DNA of 64,000 nucleotides from Phoronis australis. Lineage: Eukaryota > Phoronida > Phoronidae. Positions 47,001-58,460 of this stretch are shown piece after piece. Location: assembly GCA_002633005.1 (NCBI GenBank), contig NMRA01000763.1, forward strand, positions 65,160 through 129,159, in the 5' to 3' direction. The notes below the pieces were generated by a model. That model had not been told where the DNA came from, ran no database searches, and was given only the letters and a program-made list of their open reading frames with translations. Made by a program: the position numbers and the translations under genes. How positions within the stretch are numbered: position 1 is the first letter of the stretch; the number at the start of each line of letters is the position of its first letter.

Positions 47001-50000
47001 GCTGCTAAAATAATGAAGTAAAAATACATCTTGTAAAAAGTCATCAGGCAAATCAAAAGTTCAAAAACTTATGTTTTTGACCACGTGGAACGAGGACAGA
47101 ATGTTCGACTTGCACTACTGACAAGTTGATTTTTGCGCTCTTTCCTTTGGTTGGTCGCTTCCATTTTGGCGTAAGGAGTGAAAGTCGTTTAAAATATGCG
47201 TTTAACCAAGACAGGAACAGCGATACCAATTGGCTTGTCAAAATGGACCATGTCCTTTCTTATTTCAATGCTCAGGGTGGTTATGTTTTGTGTACTTTCA
47301 CAGGGAATCACAGAAAGGTTGGCCACGGACGTGATATCCCTGTGAAGTACTGCTTTGTTGGTTCTTCTACAGCAAGTGGAATACATACGACAACCGCTGT
47401 CTCAGTGATCAGTACATGCCAACACGAGTTCCACGCGTGAGCCAAAGGAAACAATCGTGTCTCCTTCAGTAAAGTGCATGAGAATACGGGTATTTAACTG
47501 CCATAGTAAGGCAAGGCCCTGGTTCTGTTACAACTGATTGGTTGTCACAGAAAGGTAAGCCAGTTGCCCACGTTTTGGAATCTTAATTTTGTACGACAAA
47601 TGTTCACAGAAGCACAGATACTTTTACGGAAGTCTCGATCATGAAAATTGGAGGTGGGAGATAAGCCGAGCAAGGGCCGTAACCCGGACAAGTACAGTAT
47701 TCTCACTCACAGTGATAGGCAGAGATGTTAACTTCACATTAAGGTCCAATTAAAATTTAACAAAAAACTAATGTCACAAAACTTCAACTAAACCGACAAA
47801 TAATTCCGAGCTTGTCCAAGTCTGACAGGTTCTTGCGAAGTTTGTCCAGTTTATTTCTAAAACTACCATAGCTGTTCAACCTCTGACCTATGACATCATA
47901 GCCACCCTCCTTACCTTATTGGCCAGATGCCTCACCAGGTGACACAATGCTAGCTGTTCACTCTCCGTCTGTTGCTCAATGCCTCGTTCACTAGTGTTCA
48001 AGTGAAGCACTGTCTGAGAACACATAGAGGTCAGCTCACTGAAGGAAAGGAACAAGTAATTTCTAAGTCACATCCAGTGTTCAGGCCCCTAAAAACCAGC
48101 CCACAATGAAAATAGTCTCATTATGTTCTTCATTCAATTGAGAGGCGATTGGAGGGCTTGGGTGTAATTTACTGTCTATTATTGCATGATACTAGACTCG
48201 ACAACTTGACCTTAACACAGTGAGTCATTTTATGCTCCAACCAGAAACACTTTGCTAGTTCGCACTATTAAGGTCACAAGCTTACTTCCTAATAATAATC
48301 CTTTCACTAATGTGACCTTCAGTGACCTCTGTTTGCCAAATTAGTAACCAGAAGGCAGCGTAAATGAGAATTAAAGCAGTAGTAACACATGTTCTGTGGA
48401 AGAAACTGACTTGATTTCAACCCCTAAGCACCATACTGACTATAGAGAGTGTACAAGACATGATTTACAGATAATGTATGATGAATTTAATAGCTAAGTC
48501 AGGTGACCTCAAATATAATGTAATCATTACGACAAGAATACAGAAAAGAAAGCATAACAGCATGTCAAAGACTATTTGCAAAAATGGACAAAACCTGAAT
48601 AGACTAAAAGAAAGATCAGTAGTATGCACGTAAAATGAAAATGAGTTTCATTATGTGGTCGAAATTTCGACAAGAAAAGCAAGCATTGTGTTTTGTCCTT
48701 ACCCGATTCCGTAGAGGCTCCATAGGCTAGCTTTCTGTGCACAGTTCTGAGACATGAGATCGCTGATAGAGTGCTGGCAGTTGAGTATGTCACTCTTCAG
48801 AAGGTACTCGAATACACTGCAATAAACACAGTTGAGTGAACAGTTGTTACCAGAGTAATTCATTCATCCTAGGTTTCATAGACCCAAGACACTGGCCATG
48901 CATACGCGGAGAGGAATCTTCGTTTACATCAAAGAAATAGTAAATTCTACACCATAATTCATGATTTCAATCCCATAATTCATGATTTCAACCCCACAAT
49001 GCAACATTCCAACCTCACCAACCTATCACTCCACAAAGTTCTGAGCCAATAAATCATGTGCTTACTCAGCTAGAAATTACAAAATCATCATCCTATTGGG
49101 CAGAAATTTCTTCGCACTTGGAACTTGTCACCTGTGACCACAGAAACAGACAATAACTACATAATAACATGCCATCATGTCAATTAATAATTACCTGATG
49201 TAGAACCAAAGCAAGTAAAAGAGTGTGCATTACCTGGAAGGCTGTGCTGTTGCCAGTGCATTGTGCTTAGCCAGTGACTGTACATTGAGGGACGTTAGGT
49301 ACTGAAATAAATAGAAACAGCCATGTGCTTGTGATGGCAGAATTTGATACAATATACACTGTACAATCAACCCGCGTTTCGGATACTCAAAAACCTGTTC
49401 TTAACAAAGTTCACTGTAACCAAATCAACTTGTACACAGTCCATTTGTGACTTATAATGGTGACTGAGCGCAAGTGGAATTCTGCATCATGACGGGTAGA
49501 TGTAAAAGTAATTCCTTAAACGACACCTGAATGCAAAAAAGGAAGTCCCCATTTTGACCCCAGAGGAAGTATTGTGGCCTGAAGGGACAGGTGCCCGACA
49601 CGATGTAGAAAGATTTTGTCCAGTTACGTTTGGCACGTACACATACAGTGGATACTGTCATTCAAAAGAGGTCATTTCTGGTATTAAGAAGCGTATTTTC
49701 ACAATATACCCAGTAACCGCTGGGAGAGCACCACATGGATTTTTACTAGAATGTGAAGTACAGGATGTCTTGCTCAGGACCGCCCCCTTACTTACCCACA
49801 ACGACAGTTTCTCCGCCTTACTGACAGACCTTTCCATCATGTGTGCTACTTTAGATGTCGATTGGTCCTCCAGTCTGTGAAGCCAACCCTACAGCGGGAT
49901 CATAATCACAGGTCAAAGGTCAAGAAATAACTATTGTGAAGCAATTGGAAGGAGTGGAATTAATGACCCTTAACGCAAGTGTCAATGTTCGTAAAATTTG

Positions 50001-53000
50001 CAACATGTCACAAATTCAATCAAGTTACAATTTCACAAGCTCCTCTGAACATTTCCTTACTCACATATTAAACAGGCATGTTCTTTGAAACAATTTCAAC
50101 TGTACAGACATTTTTCGATATAGCAGCAAAATGATAGAATACGCCTCGTCATTTGACGGCAATAGATTAGAACTTGCGACCACCATGGCCTCACTGCCGT
50201 GGGATATTAAACTGATTCACAAAAAATACTCAATGTTTCAGAATGTCTGTTCATGATAGACATTGTAATTCCTCCCTTGTCATGACTCACAAACTAGAAC
50301 TAGAAATCAGGTCAAGCCAATGAAACCTGTGTCACAGTTGTTAGAGGCCCGTGCCTTAGCACGCTGCTCTGTAGCCACGTAGCTACCACAACACGGACAG
50401 ACGTTATCCAAACCATATTCAGGGGCCCATGTTTCACAACTACACCATGCTGCCCCACGGTAATGTAGCTACCACAGCACAGATGGCTGTTGCCTAAAAT
50501 ATATTCAGAGGCCTGTGCCTCATCACCAGACCATACTGCCCTCTAGTGGCATAATTACCAGAGCATGCTGCAGACAGGCGTTATCATTGGCCTCCTGAGC
50601 CAACCTGATGGCTTCATGTAGAGCTTCGCGTGCTTCTTGCCTACAGAAAACAAGAAATTGTTGGAACCAACACCATGTCTACTGTAACATCAATTCTAAA
50701 AGGTGTGGGCTTTATATAAAGCAGCATCAGCCCATTTCCATTTGGTATTATTTGATGGCAACACCTCCCAATGTAAATAGACTAGAGCTGGGTATAAAAA
50801 GGACAATACATTTCAGGAATGGCTAACTACAACAAAGGGGGTTTAGGAAGTTACATCTTAGATGACAAGCAACGCAAATGTAGGCGACGGTTGCTTTATC
50901 TGCTACACATACATGCATAGTTCTAAAAATTGTTGAAGATAATACATGTAGTTTATTGCCTTCCTTGTAGTTCATGACCGTAGGATACAGCAAAGGTCAC
51001 AAATGTTTGACCAACCAATTAGAAAGGAATCGCAGACCAATAGGTAAAAAAAAAACACAGCAGTAACAGGATTCAGCGAGTATGTGTGCACATTGGTACA
51101 GCAGTTGATCCCTGTCACCAGGAGGCTCTGACGACTTCAATGCACACTCTTACTGTTAAATCTAGCCTACCAAATCACAGCAATTTTATTTTGAAAATTC
51201 ACCCTTTTTCTTTGTGTTCTCGTAAACCAAATAGTAACTTCTGTTCACATGGTCAAAATTCTGCATCCATGATACAAATATGCCAATACATCTACAATCG
51301 TGACCTCAGCATTTTGAACAGTTGCATATTCCCTACCATGTAAACAGTATGTACACGCCTTACACTGGCATGTTTGTGTCATTTGCCTATCATCAGTGCT
51401 TAACATTGAGAACACATCCACATCTAGTTACCATTCAGTAATAATTTTAAAAGCTGTAAGTTTAAAATTTTGCGCCTTGGTTGTACTCGGGAAATCTGCC
51501 AGTGGACAGATGCGCCCGATTCTGGATTATTTGTGCACCTTCCAATACAGGCCTAAATATGTGCACAAACGACAACCTATCCCCACTATCTGTGTTACCT
51601 GTGCCCAAAGTGGCAGTGCAGTGCGGCCACATTCAGCGCAGCATATCGGAACGCTCTGTTGTCATCGCCGCCGTCTTTCGACTTGGTGGTGACCTCGGGT
51701 AGCACGTGTCTGTCGAAGAAGTGGTAAATACTGTGCACTGACCCACAGTACTCTCTGACTCTCAACTGGTTTAAGTAGCTCAGGTAGTGCTGGTGGATAA
51801 TAATAACAATAACAATAGAAATACTAATAACAATAATAACAATAGCAACATTTATAATAATAACAATACTTTAAGGATGCTTAATTACCTAGAAAAATGT
51901 GCAAATTTGGCAAAGTTTGGAAAATCATATCTCGGAAGTGGTCGACTGTTCTCCAAAACCTTCTTAGTGATTGTTCCTAAAAAGTTCCACATGATAGTAC
52001 CTTTATCATTCTTATTAAATAATTCCAGCTGCATAAAACGAAAACAAAATGATAGTGATTTTAAGATTACACCTTGAATATTTATATCAAATAAAATCTG
52101 ACCATAATAGCAATATTGTTGGTGTGCTATCAATGTGTCTTTCTCTTAAACTAAATTTTAATAAAAAGACAGGGTCATGTGACCCTCTTTAACACCGCTG
52201 CAAATTACTTTTGTTTCTCCCTGGCATAACCTCACTCAAGGACCTTTGAAAGGGAGGTCTTAACATTCACCAAGTTGTACTTGTGAATATGGCACCCTCT
52301 TTTTAAGGTAGGTGTATACACTGGTCAAACCTCCATGTTCCTATCTAAAATAAATATATAGGTTTTAACTAGTTAGAAATTACTCTGAAAGTGACAAAAA
52401 TCAAAAAAAAATTATTGTAGTTCGTTTTTTTAAAAAAATCATATTTTTTATTTTTCAAAAAATCCTATTTTACCTCAATTTCTTTTTCAAAATGCACATG
52501 GATTATCATCAACTGTTTCCTTACACAATATTCTACTTATCCATACCAAATATATGTACAAAATCATTATGATCTTGATTTTGTGGCTTTTTTGCGTGTG
52601 AGTTGGGGCAAGCACGCCACTTTCTGTAATTTGGTCACTTTCCGTCTATTAACTAAAAATCAGTTCCATGTATCAAAAAACACTGGCACGCGAATTTTCT
52701 TCAGTCCTAGAGGATTTCAAATTTGCAAACTTCGTAAAAATTGACCCACGTGTTGCGGAAAAATAGGCAGTGATGGCTTCGGTAGAACTTGGCGTACTCA
52801 ATTTAATTTTTTTGCAGATGGGCAAACAGACTCAAGTTCGGAACAGGAGCTAGTTCACCAATTCACCACCAACTTTCACATGGTCAAAAATAGAATTATT
52901 TTATTTTTGGCCTTGCTAAATCAATATCAGCTGGCCGGTACAGCACTCTCGATTGCCCGGTTACGCAATGTTTGTTGACAGTGTTAGATTAGAGCTAGTT

Positions 53001-56000
53001 TCCTGGTATAAGCACCGCCCCACTTGTAAGTCACTGAGCTGGTGAGCACTCAAGCCATATGACTTATGGAAGCTTGGTCAAATATAATTAAAAAAACAAC
53101 TTTGGATTTTCAAAATGGTTTTATTTTTCTTCACTATACTGTGCATGAAGAATTGAAGATTAGGATGATACAAAAATTAAGGTAAAAAACAGTCAAAATT
53201 AAATTTTTGTGTATCTTCCCACCTTAACACCTGACCAGATTGAGAGCACAAAGCGGCACAATAGTCACTTACTGGGCTCCCACATTTTGAGAACCAGTTT
53301 TCTTCACTGAACAACAGGTATCAAACTGGTTCTAAACATCCAGGACTACAGCTGAAAGTAGTCCATCAGAATGGAAGGGTGAGTGGGACAACTGTACCAC
53401 GCCACCTACAGAATGCATGCATTACCACAGCAAGGATCGCTGTCACACTAGTGCCACCTTATGAATTTAATGTCGCTGTTAAAGAAAATTGTCGCGGAAA
53501 ATTATCCCAGGAGTTTTGTTTTCCAATTGTCGAGTTGCTACAAACCAGCCATTGTCAAAATAATGCGATTTTGAATTTTGACCACTTGGCATTATGGCAA
53601 TGACTCCTTAATCAATCAGCTCTTCATTTCATGAAAGTGCCTAAAGATTTAAGAATGAAATCTGGTGTTTCACTCCCACCTCAAATTTGCAGAATAAGAA
53701 TAACGCCACGTAGATATTAGCCCACCAAAGTCTAGAAATAACTTATAAGAATTATCTCATGTAACCAGCAGTTATCTGTAAATTCTCAGACTCTGCATTT
53801 TTTGATACAGTGAGATTTAATTATTTTTCAGAAATAATTGTTTGAGCGTCAGACCAGATTCCTGTCATAAGTCTATAGTCACTTTTCATGAAACAGGCCC
53901 CAAAAGCCATTTCCTGACTTAGAGAGAATTGAGTTTGAATTTCTTGAAATCAGACTCGACAAGTTGGTACATAACAGCAAGTGACAATCATGCACCTAGC
54001 ACGACACCAACATCTCACAAACTGTTGGTTCAAAGCCAGTTCCTTAGACAGAATGCCTGTTAAAGGAGCTTTGAGCCTGGTCAAACTTTCAAAAAGAAAA
54101 CCCTGCAATTGTGAATGCCTCTCATTCCAGGAAAATTTAGTTGAAAAATCACAGAGTAACAGACAGCGAAACTTACTGCTTCGGCAAAATTTGGGTTGCT
54201 AGCCACGAGTTGTCGTAGACGCTGTTGCAGGTCCGTTGGTGATGCAGCCTCGCTTTGGTTGCGGTGTAGAAGGTGTGTCTGCCGTGCGACAAAGAACTCA
54301 GCTTGACGTAGAGAATAGCAGCCTCCGACAAATGGGTCTGCAGAGCTGTAAAAGGGGAACTAAGTCAATAAACAAATTTTGAAACAGTAAAATGGGACAT
54401 ACTTTAGCAAGAATATGCCAATCTAAACCAAACTATGGGGCTATTTGCGCCAGAAATATTTGGCAAAGATGTGAACTTTTGCCACGAAAAACAATTGTTT
54501 GAAACTTTTATTTTCATTCCTTTGTCACCATAAAATAACATAGCTATCAAACTTCAGGCACAGGTGTATTGACATTACTGCCCAAAGCTGACAATTCTCG
54601 TTACAGTGGGCAAATAGGTGGAACTCCTGCACCCTGTGAATGGTGTTGTTCGGGATAGGAAATGAATATGTTAATTTTTGATCCCAGCAAGAACGATTCA
54701 TAGTAATACACATTCATTTCATTGATTCTCACCCTCAGTTACTAGACTTGCGCTAGTTTTAAAGGTATTAGCCGTACAATGTTTTCCCCTGGGTAATTTT
54801 ATACCGTCGGACCGACAAACACCACGTCCAGAGTGTAAAAAGTTATTGAGAGACTGGGTCATGTTTGCCCTTGAAATAGTCTTCTATTCGCGGTATTGAC
54901 CTTTTCACTTGCAGACAACAAGCAGCAACACCTACACGAGATCTCGCTATGAAGCAAGATATTTCCATTACCATTACCAAGAGTGCTGAACAGTTTGCTG
55001 CGATAAAGCAGTGATTTCTGGGGGAGAACTCCGAATCGAAGGCAGAATGCCGTTGGTGGCGCAACTTAATTCGACTTGACTGTGAATCAACACGCGAGTA
55101 GGTTTCAAAAAATTAATTTTTATTCATTTGTCAAGTTGCGAAAGCATTCGCCCTGTTGGCTCTACCTTCGCCAGTGTCGCTCAGAGCAAGTGAGCCGCTA
55201 GCGCAAGCCTAGGGTTACATCCTCAGTCACTATAACATAGCTGCAGTGAGGCTTTCATGAAAATACGGTTCTATCAAAGTTATAACAACTAACAATTACA
55301 TTTCTTGGTTCGCTGTCCCATTGTCCATCTTACCAGAGATCATTTAATTTAGTTATTATTTAGTGCATAGTACTTTCTACTGTATTCCTTGTACTTGTAT
55401 TACCATATATTTCGCTAACCTTAACCTCCTTTTCATATCCGGCAACAAGCTTGCGACGCATGTACTATTTACAATTGAGACAAAGGTCAATCATAAAAAC
55501 AACATTATACGTTCAATCACTTGAAAATTAGTCAGGAATTTTTGCTCCACAATTCTGCAAATTTCCAACAAAATTGTAAAATTAAAACAAGAAAACTGTC
55601 ATATCTAATAGCAATCAGAGCATTACTCGACAAAGATAATTATTTAAATGCAGATTCATCAGTCATATGATATGTACTCAACAGTACCACAAGAGTCATC
55701 CCCTTCATTAGAAGTAATTCAGGACTAAAATTCCAAATTGCACAATAGATTTAGGAAACAGTGTATCCCTAAATTATCAAATAAAGTGAAAGACAAAAGC
55801 CTGTCCTACAGTACACAATACAACGCTGCAAACTTAACCAAGTCATGTCATGGCTATTTCTACTAAATGCAGGGCTCCATTTGGCGACCTACAGGTCACC
55901 AATTCAACCTCAGATCTTGTTTTATGACCTTGTAAAAATCACACAGGTCGACACAAAGTTACCCCAAATCATCAACGCATGTACTCAAAATACAACAGGT

Positions 56001-57574
56001 AATAAACAGATGAAAGTTGGAATTGTTCGCTGAAAACTGAAACGTTTTGATCATTTTTATCTGGACCAGGAGGTGGGACTATATGAGATTTTGTTCCAAA
56101 AGGGGGATATTTTAGGTCTTTAATGAGCAAGCGGGATGCTTCTAATTTTCCATTCGGGCAAAAAATACCCATCAATCTTGGGTACATCGCTGGACATTTG
56201 CCGAGTTTGCCAATTTTTCACTTCAGGTATTTTGTTAATTTCGATTCTTGCTGACGGGATTTGCTGACCTCAGCTCCCATTTGGCAGGCTGGGAGTTTCG
56301 CCAGGTCGCATTTGGCAAGTTGACGTCACGCAAAGGGTCAAGCCATGAAATGTTTGTGTGTTTACCAATCACTGGCTGTGAGATCCACTGAAGAGTCTAG
56401 GTCTTCACCACGACTGCTACCATAATACTCCCGATACTGTCGGTACAGGTCGACAACTTGACTGAATGACAGGGAATCATAGGAGAGAATCATGCGACGG
56501 ATGAACAGACCTACAAGAACATAAATGACACGTTCACAACATTTTTTTAGACCAACACATAAATTTGATAAATTCAAATGGCACTGGGCACAGAATTACA
56601 GCAACGAAAGTGAAGTGATTGTGTCGTGATTGACTCTTTGACCGCCAAACATGCATATTGATGAGTTAGGTACTTTCCCATTCCTGGCCAATGCAATCTT
56701 CAATTTCATGAGGGTCAACTACTAACTGTTTGACATTGGCAAATGACAGGACAGTTATATGAAATTCAAAAACATTGTTTTCTTCTGTGTTTGCATATGT
56801 TGAAGAAATTTCAGTCAAACGCTTTTCTGTCGAATTCCAAATGAAACAATAGCCTGCAAATGGTCCATCGTAGAGTTTAAATTCAAATCAAATTAAAAAA
56901 ATTCTGTAGTACATAGACAATGCAAAGGACTTTACAAGTACGAAGATTCCCTTGCCAACTACCGACCTATGAGACTTGACTTGCTGATGAGGGGACCATC
57001 CGGCGCAAGGAGGCAGGCAGACAGAGACTGCAAGAAGTCCATGAGAGCTACCAACCCTTCCTCTTCACTGCAGAACTGTTCCAGTCTCTCGGTGACACGC
57101 TGCAAGAACGGTGGCTGCAGATTCGCCTCTCCCAGCTCCCCCATTAACACTGGTAATGTTGTGTCGGCAGACTGGAAACCGAAGGGAACCGAAATATCTT
57201 TCATGCATTTTTAATCACAATTCAAACAAAATGCTTGGACGCAATGGAGAGGTCTGCACATATGGCTTTACTTATTAACCTAGTCCTTAAAACATAGCAG
57301 AATCCCACAGCAATGTTTCTGTACATAATTGTTATAATCGTGTCTTAAAAGTATTACCATTGTGTCAACTTTCAACAATCCATACCTGGAGCTGTTTCAA
57401 TAAGAATATCATAAACCCTCTCCTTTCTGCCTCAGTAAATGTCAGGTCGCAGTATGAAAGCTCGGCATTGCCACTGTCCTTATAGGTAATGACACAGTAT
57501 TCACGAATCAGAACCAAGATTGTCAATTTGTGCGGAGATACAGTCTCCCGGTTCTTTAGTACGCTTGCCCTCAT
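41090..57574 (-). CDS. ANAPC5: anaphase-promoting complex subunit 5 (16 coding exons, 728 aa)
   Basis: Coding exons are 57574-57386, 57171-56967, 56510-56366, 54345-54177, 51789-51599, 50640-50559, 49888-49796, 49301-49234, 48816-48703, 48038-47915, 46207-46017, 45384-45283, 44796-44649, 44185-44023, 42708-42614 and 41197-41090. Every phase agrees and the sum is 2187 nt. The protein follows vertebrate APC5 throughout: PHKLTILVLIREYC, GLFIRRMILSYDSLSFSQV, RQAEFFVARQ, HYLSYLNQLRV, FRYAALNVAALHCHFGH, SLWSLYG, EVNFDLAVHRGKWHEA and the C-terminal RNKCALEFRQLDDQLP. APC5 is a TPR scaffold in the platform of the anaphase-promoting complex, the ubiquitin ligase that drives mitotic exit. TPR-type helices fill residues about 230-700. 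It is shorter than human APC5 (755 aa) mainly because the acidic linker after FSQVVDLYRQY is reduced. The start Met is chosen because stops lie upstream in the same exon. The donor of exon 12 (CG|GTGTGT) was set by phase and homology. Confidence 0.95.
41215..41395. repeat. degenerate minisatellite, left part (TTCACATGT units)
   Basis: Units of roughly 30-40 bases built around GTTCACATGT and AATACTGCATT repeat several times in the last ANAPC5 intron, just upstream of the final exon. Related units resume at 42345-42440 beyond the gap and the inserted repeat. Confidence 0.7.
41621..42067. other. assembly gap
   Basis: 447 undetermined bases in the last ANAPC5 intron. No coding exon is missing, because flanking exons join in phase and match the family without a break. 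Confidence 0.99.
42110..42350. mobile_element. short interspersed element with (GACG)n core
   Basis: Runs from a CACTAGGGGGCACACCGG start through CATTCATGAATGGAAC and a GACGGACGG tetramer array to a GTGGGCGCATAAAAA end. It interrupts the surrounding minisatellite, so it is an insertion. Elements of this layout are common and non-coding in marine invertebrate genomes; the class (SINE or other) is not certain. Confidence 0.55.
42345..42440. repeat. degenerate minisatellite, right part
   Basis: ATACTGCATTCACAC and ATACTGTG units continue the pattern of 41215-41395. Confidence 0.55.
45003..45045. repeat. short dispersed foldback repeat, copy 2
   Basis: CACTGAATAACAGGCATC flanked by a CAGTT-type left end and AAACTGGTTCT on the right, in an ANAPC5 intron. 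Matches copies at 5214 and 53289. Confidence 0.6.
46302..47699. mobile_element. 1.4-kb element with ~25-bp inverted ends in ANAPC5 intron 11
   Basis: The left end ACTGTACTCGTCCGTGTTAC and the reverse complement of the right end, ACTGTACTTGTCCGGGTTAC, match over about 25 bases with few differences, counting the following CCGCCC / GGCCC. Inside are a 57-bp tandem duplication and a 104-codon plus-strand ORF (47126-47440) of no recognised family. It reads as a non-autonomous or decayed DNA transposon. The target duplication is unclear. Confidence 0.5.
46763..46876. repeat. 57-bp tandem duplication
   Basis: TGCTAATGATTGACAGGTCT followed by TCTTA.TGAATACTTTGAAC occurs twice, 57 bases apart, inside the inverted-end element in ANAPC5. 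Confidence 0.85.
50337..50592. repeat. three degenerate ~85-bp tandem copies covering the ANAPC5 exon 6 end
   Basis: Copies at 50337-50415, 50416-50500 and 50501-50592 share AGAGGCC.GTG, a CTGC.C motif, a TA..TACCA donor-like site and a GTTAT/GTTGCC motif. The third copy holds the true 3' end and donor (CTCTG|GTAATT) of exon 6 (50640-50559). On the minus strand the other two carry the corresponding TTGTG|GTAGCTAC and CTGTG|GTAGCTAC. So part of an exon and the start of its intron appear to have been duplicated twice into the intron. Confidence 0.6.
51797..51870. repeat. (AAT/AAC)n imperfect microsatellite
   Basis: Imperfect trinucleotide array ending a few bases before the acceptor of ANAPC5 exon 5. 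On the gene strand it reads TTATTG repeats leading into CCACCAG and forms the pyrimidine-rich region of that splice site. Confidence 0.9.
53289..53335. repeat. short dispersed foldback repeat, copy 3
   Basis: GAACCAGTTTTCTTCACTGA and ACAACAGGTATC, closing with AAACTGGTTC. The terminal AACCAGTTT/AAACTGGTT pair makes the hairpin clear in this copy. Confidence 0.65.
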
Positions 57575-57625
57575 AGCTGGTGATCTACCAAAAACTGCTG
57601 TAGCTATTGACCTTTAACCTCATCA
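57575..57625 (-). other. ANAPC5 5' UTR part of the first coding exon
   Basis: An acceptor TTTTCTTTGCAG ends at 57626. The 51 bases before the ATG contain stops TGA, TGA and TAA in frame, so they are untranslated and at least one non-coding exon lies upstream. Good donors (GTGAGT) are seen near 58713 and 58886, but neither can be confirmed. Confidence 0.55.
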
Positions 57626-58460
57626 TCTGCAAAGAAAATTACTGTGATATAATAAGACAGATGGAATGTAAAATGTCTTCCTTATCAATGGAAATTATCA
57701 TTTTGGCAAATAGCACAGTACCTTAAGCTTATTTAACTGGTAGAATCTGCTGCAGTAATTACAGCCAATGATCAGCAGTCAACAGTGACAAAAGGCAATT
57801 TGTATTAAAATTGAAAAGTGAAACGAAATGGATTTCCACATTTTACAACTCTGGTCAAAGCTACAACACAATGAAGTATGTCTACAGGAATTTAGACAGA
57901 TTTCACGAATAATTCTAATTCCACTTTTTGGTTGATGTGGAAGTTTTCACTGCATGCGATAATCACCCATAAGATTAGGTGACGTCACACAAGTAATGAC
58001 TGGGGGTATACCTGTAACGTATAACAACTCACTGAGGCTACAGTAAGTGGACCTTAACAGAACTTCATATGTTCCAATTATCACTTCTGATAGTAATTTT
58101 AATTTTTAACACATGACTGTAAATATCGATGCTTCATTGAAAATTATTTTGAAATCAATAACTTTTAATGGGAAAGTACCACCACTTGTAGGTGAAGCCA
58201 TGCCAGAGGTGGTGCAACTGCCTGCATGCCAGTTAATGTTATTCAGCGATTGCCTGGTGTCAGAATAAATATTGATCAAGTAATTAGTAAGAATAGATCC
58301 ATTTTAAGTTACCCAGAATTTGTGCATATGTACTTTTAAATCATGGGGTCAGACTTGTTGACATGTACTTTAAGGTCAAAATCTATTTTTAGATGGTGTT
58401 TACAACTTAGGTTTCTGGGGTCAAAGTACTCTAGAGATTCTAGAAAATTCTGAGAACAAA

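Noticed and set aside
47126-47440. Independent gene inside ANAPC5 intron 11
   Set aside because: The ORF lies within an inverted-end element, is open on both strands in part, and shows no splice structure or known family.
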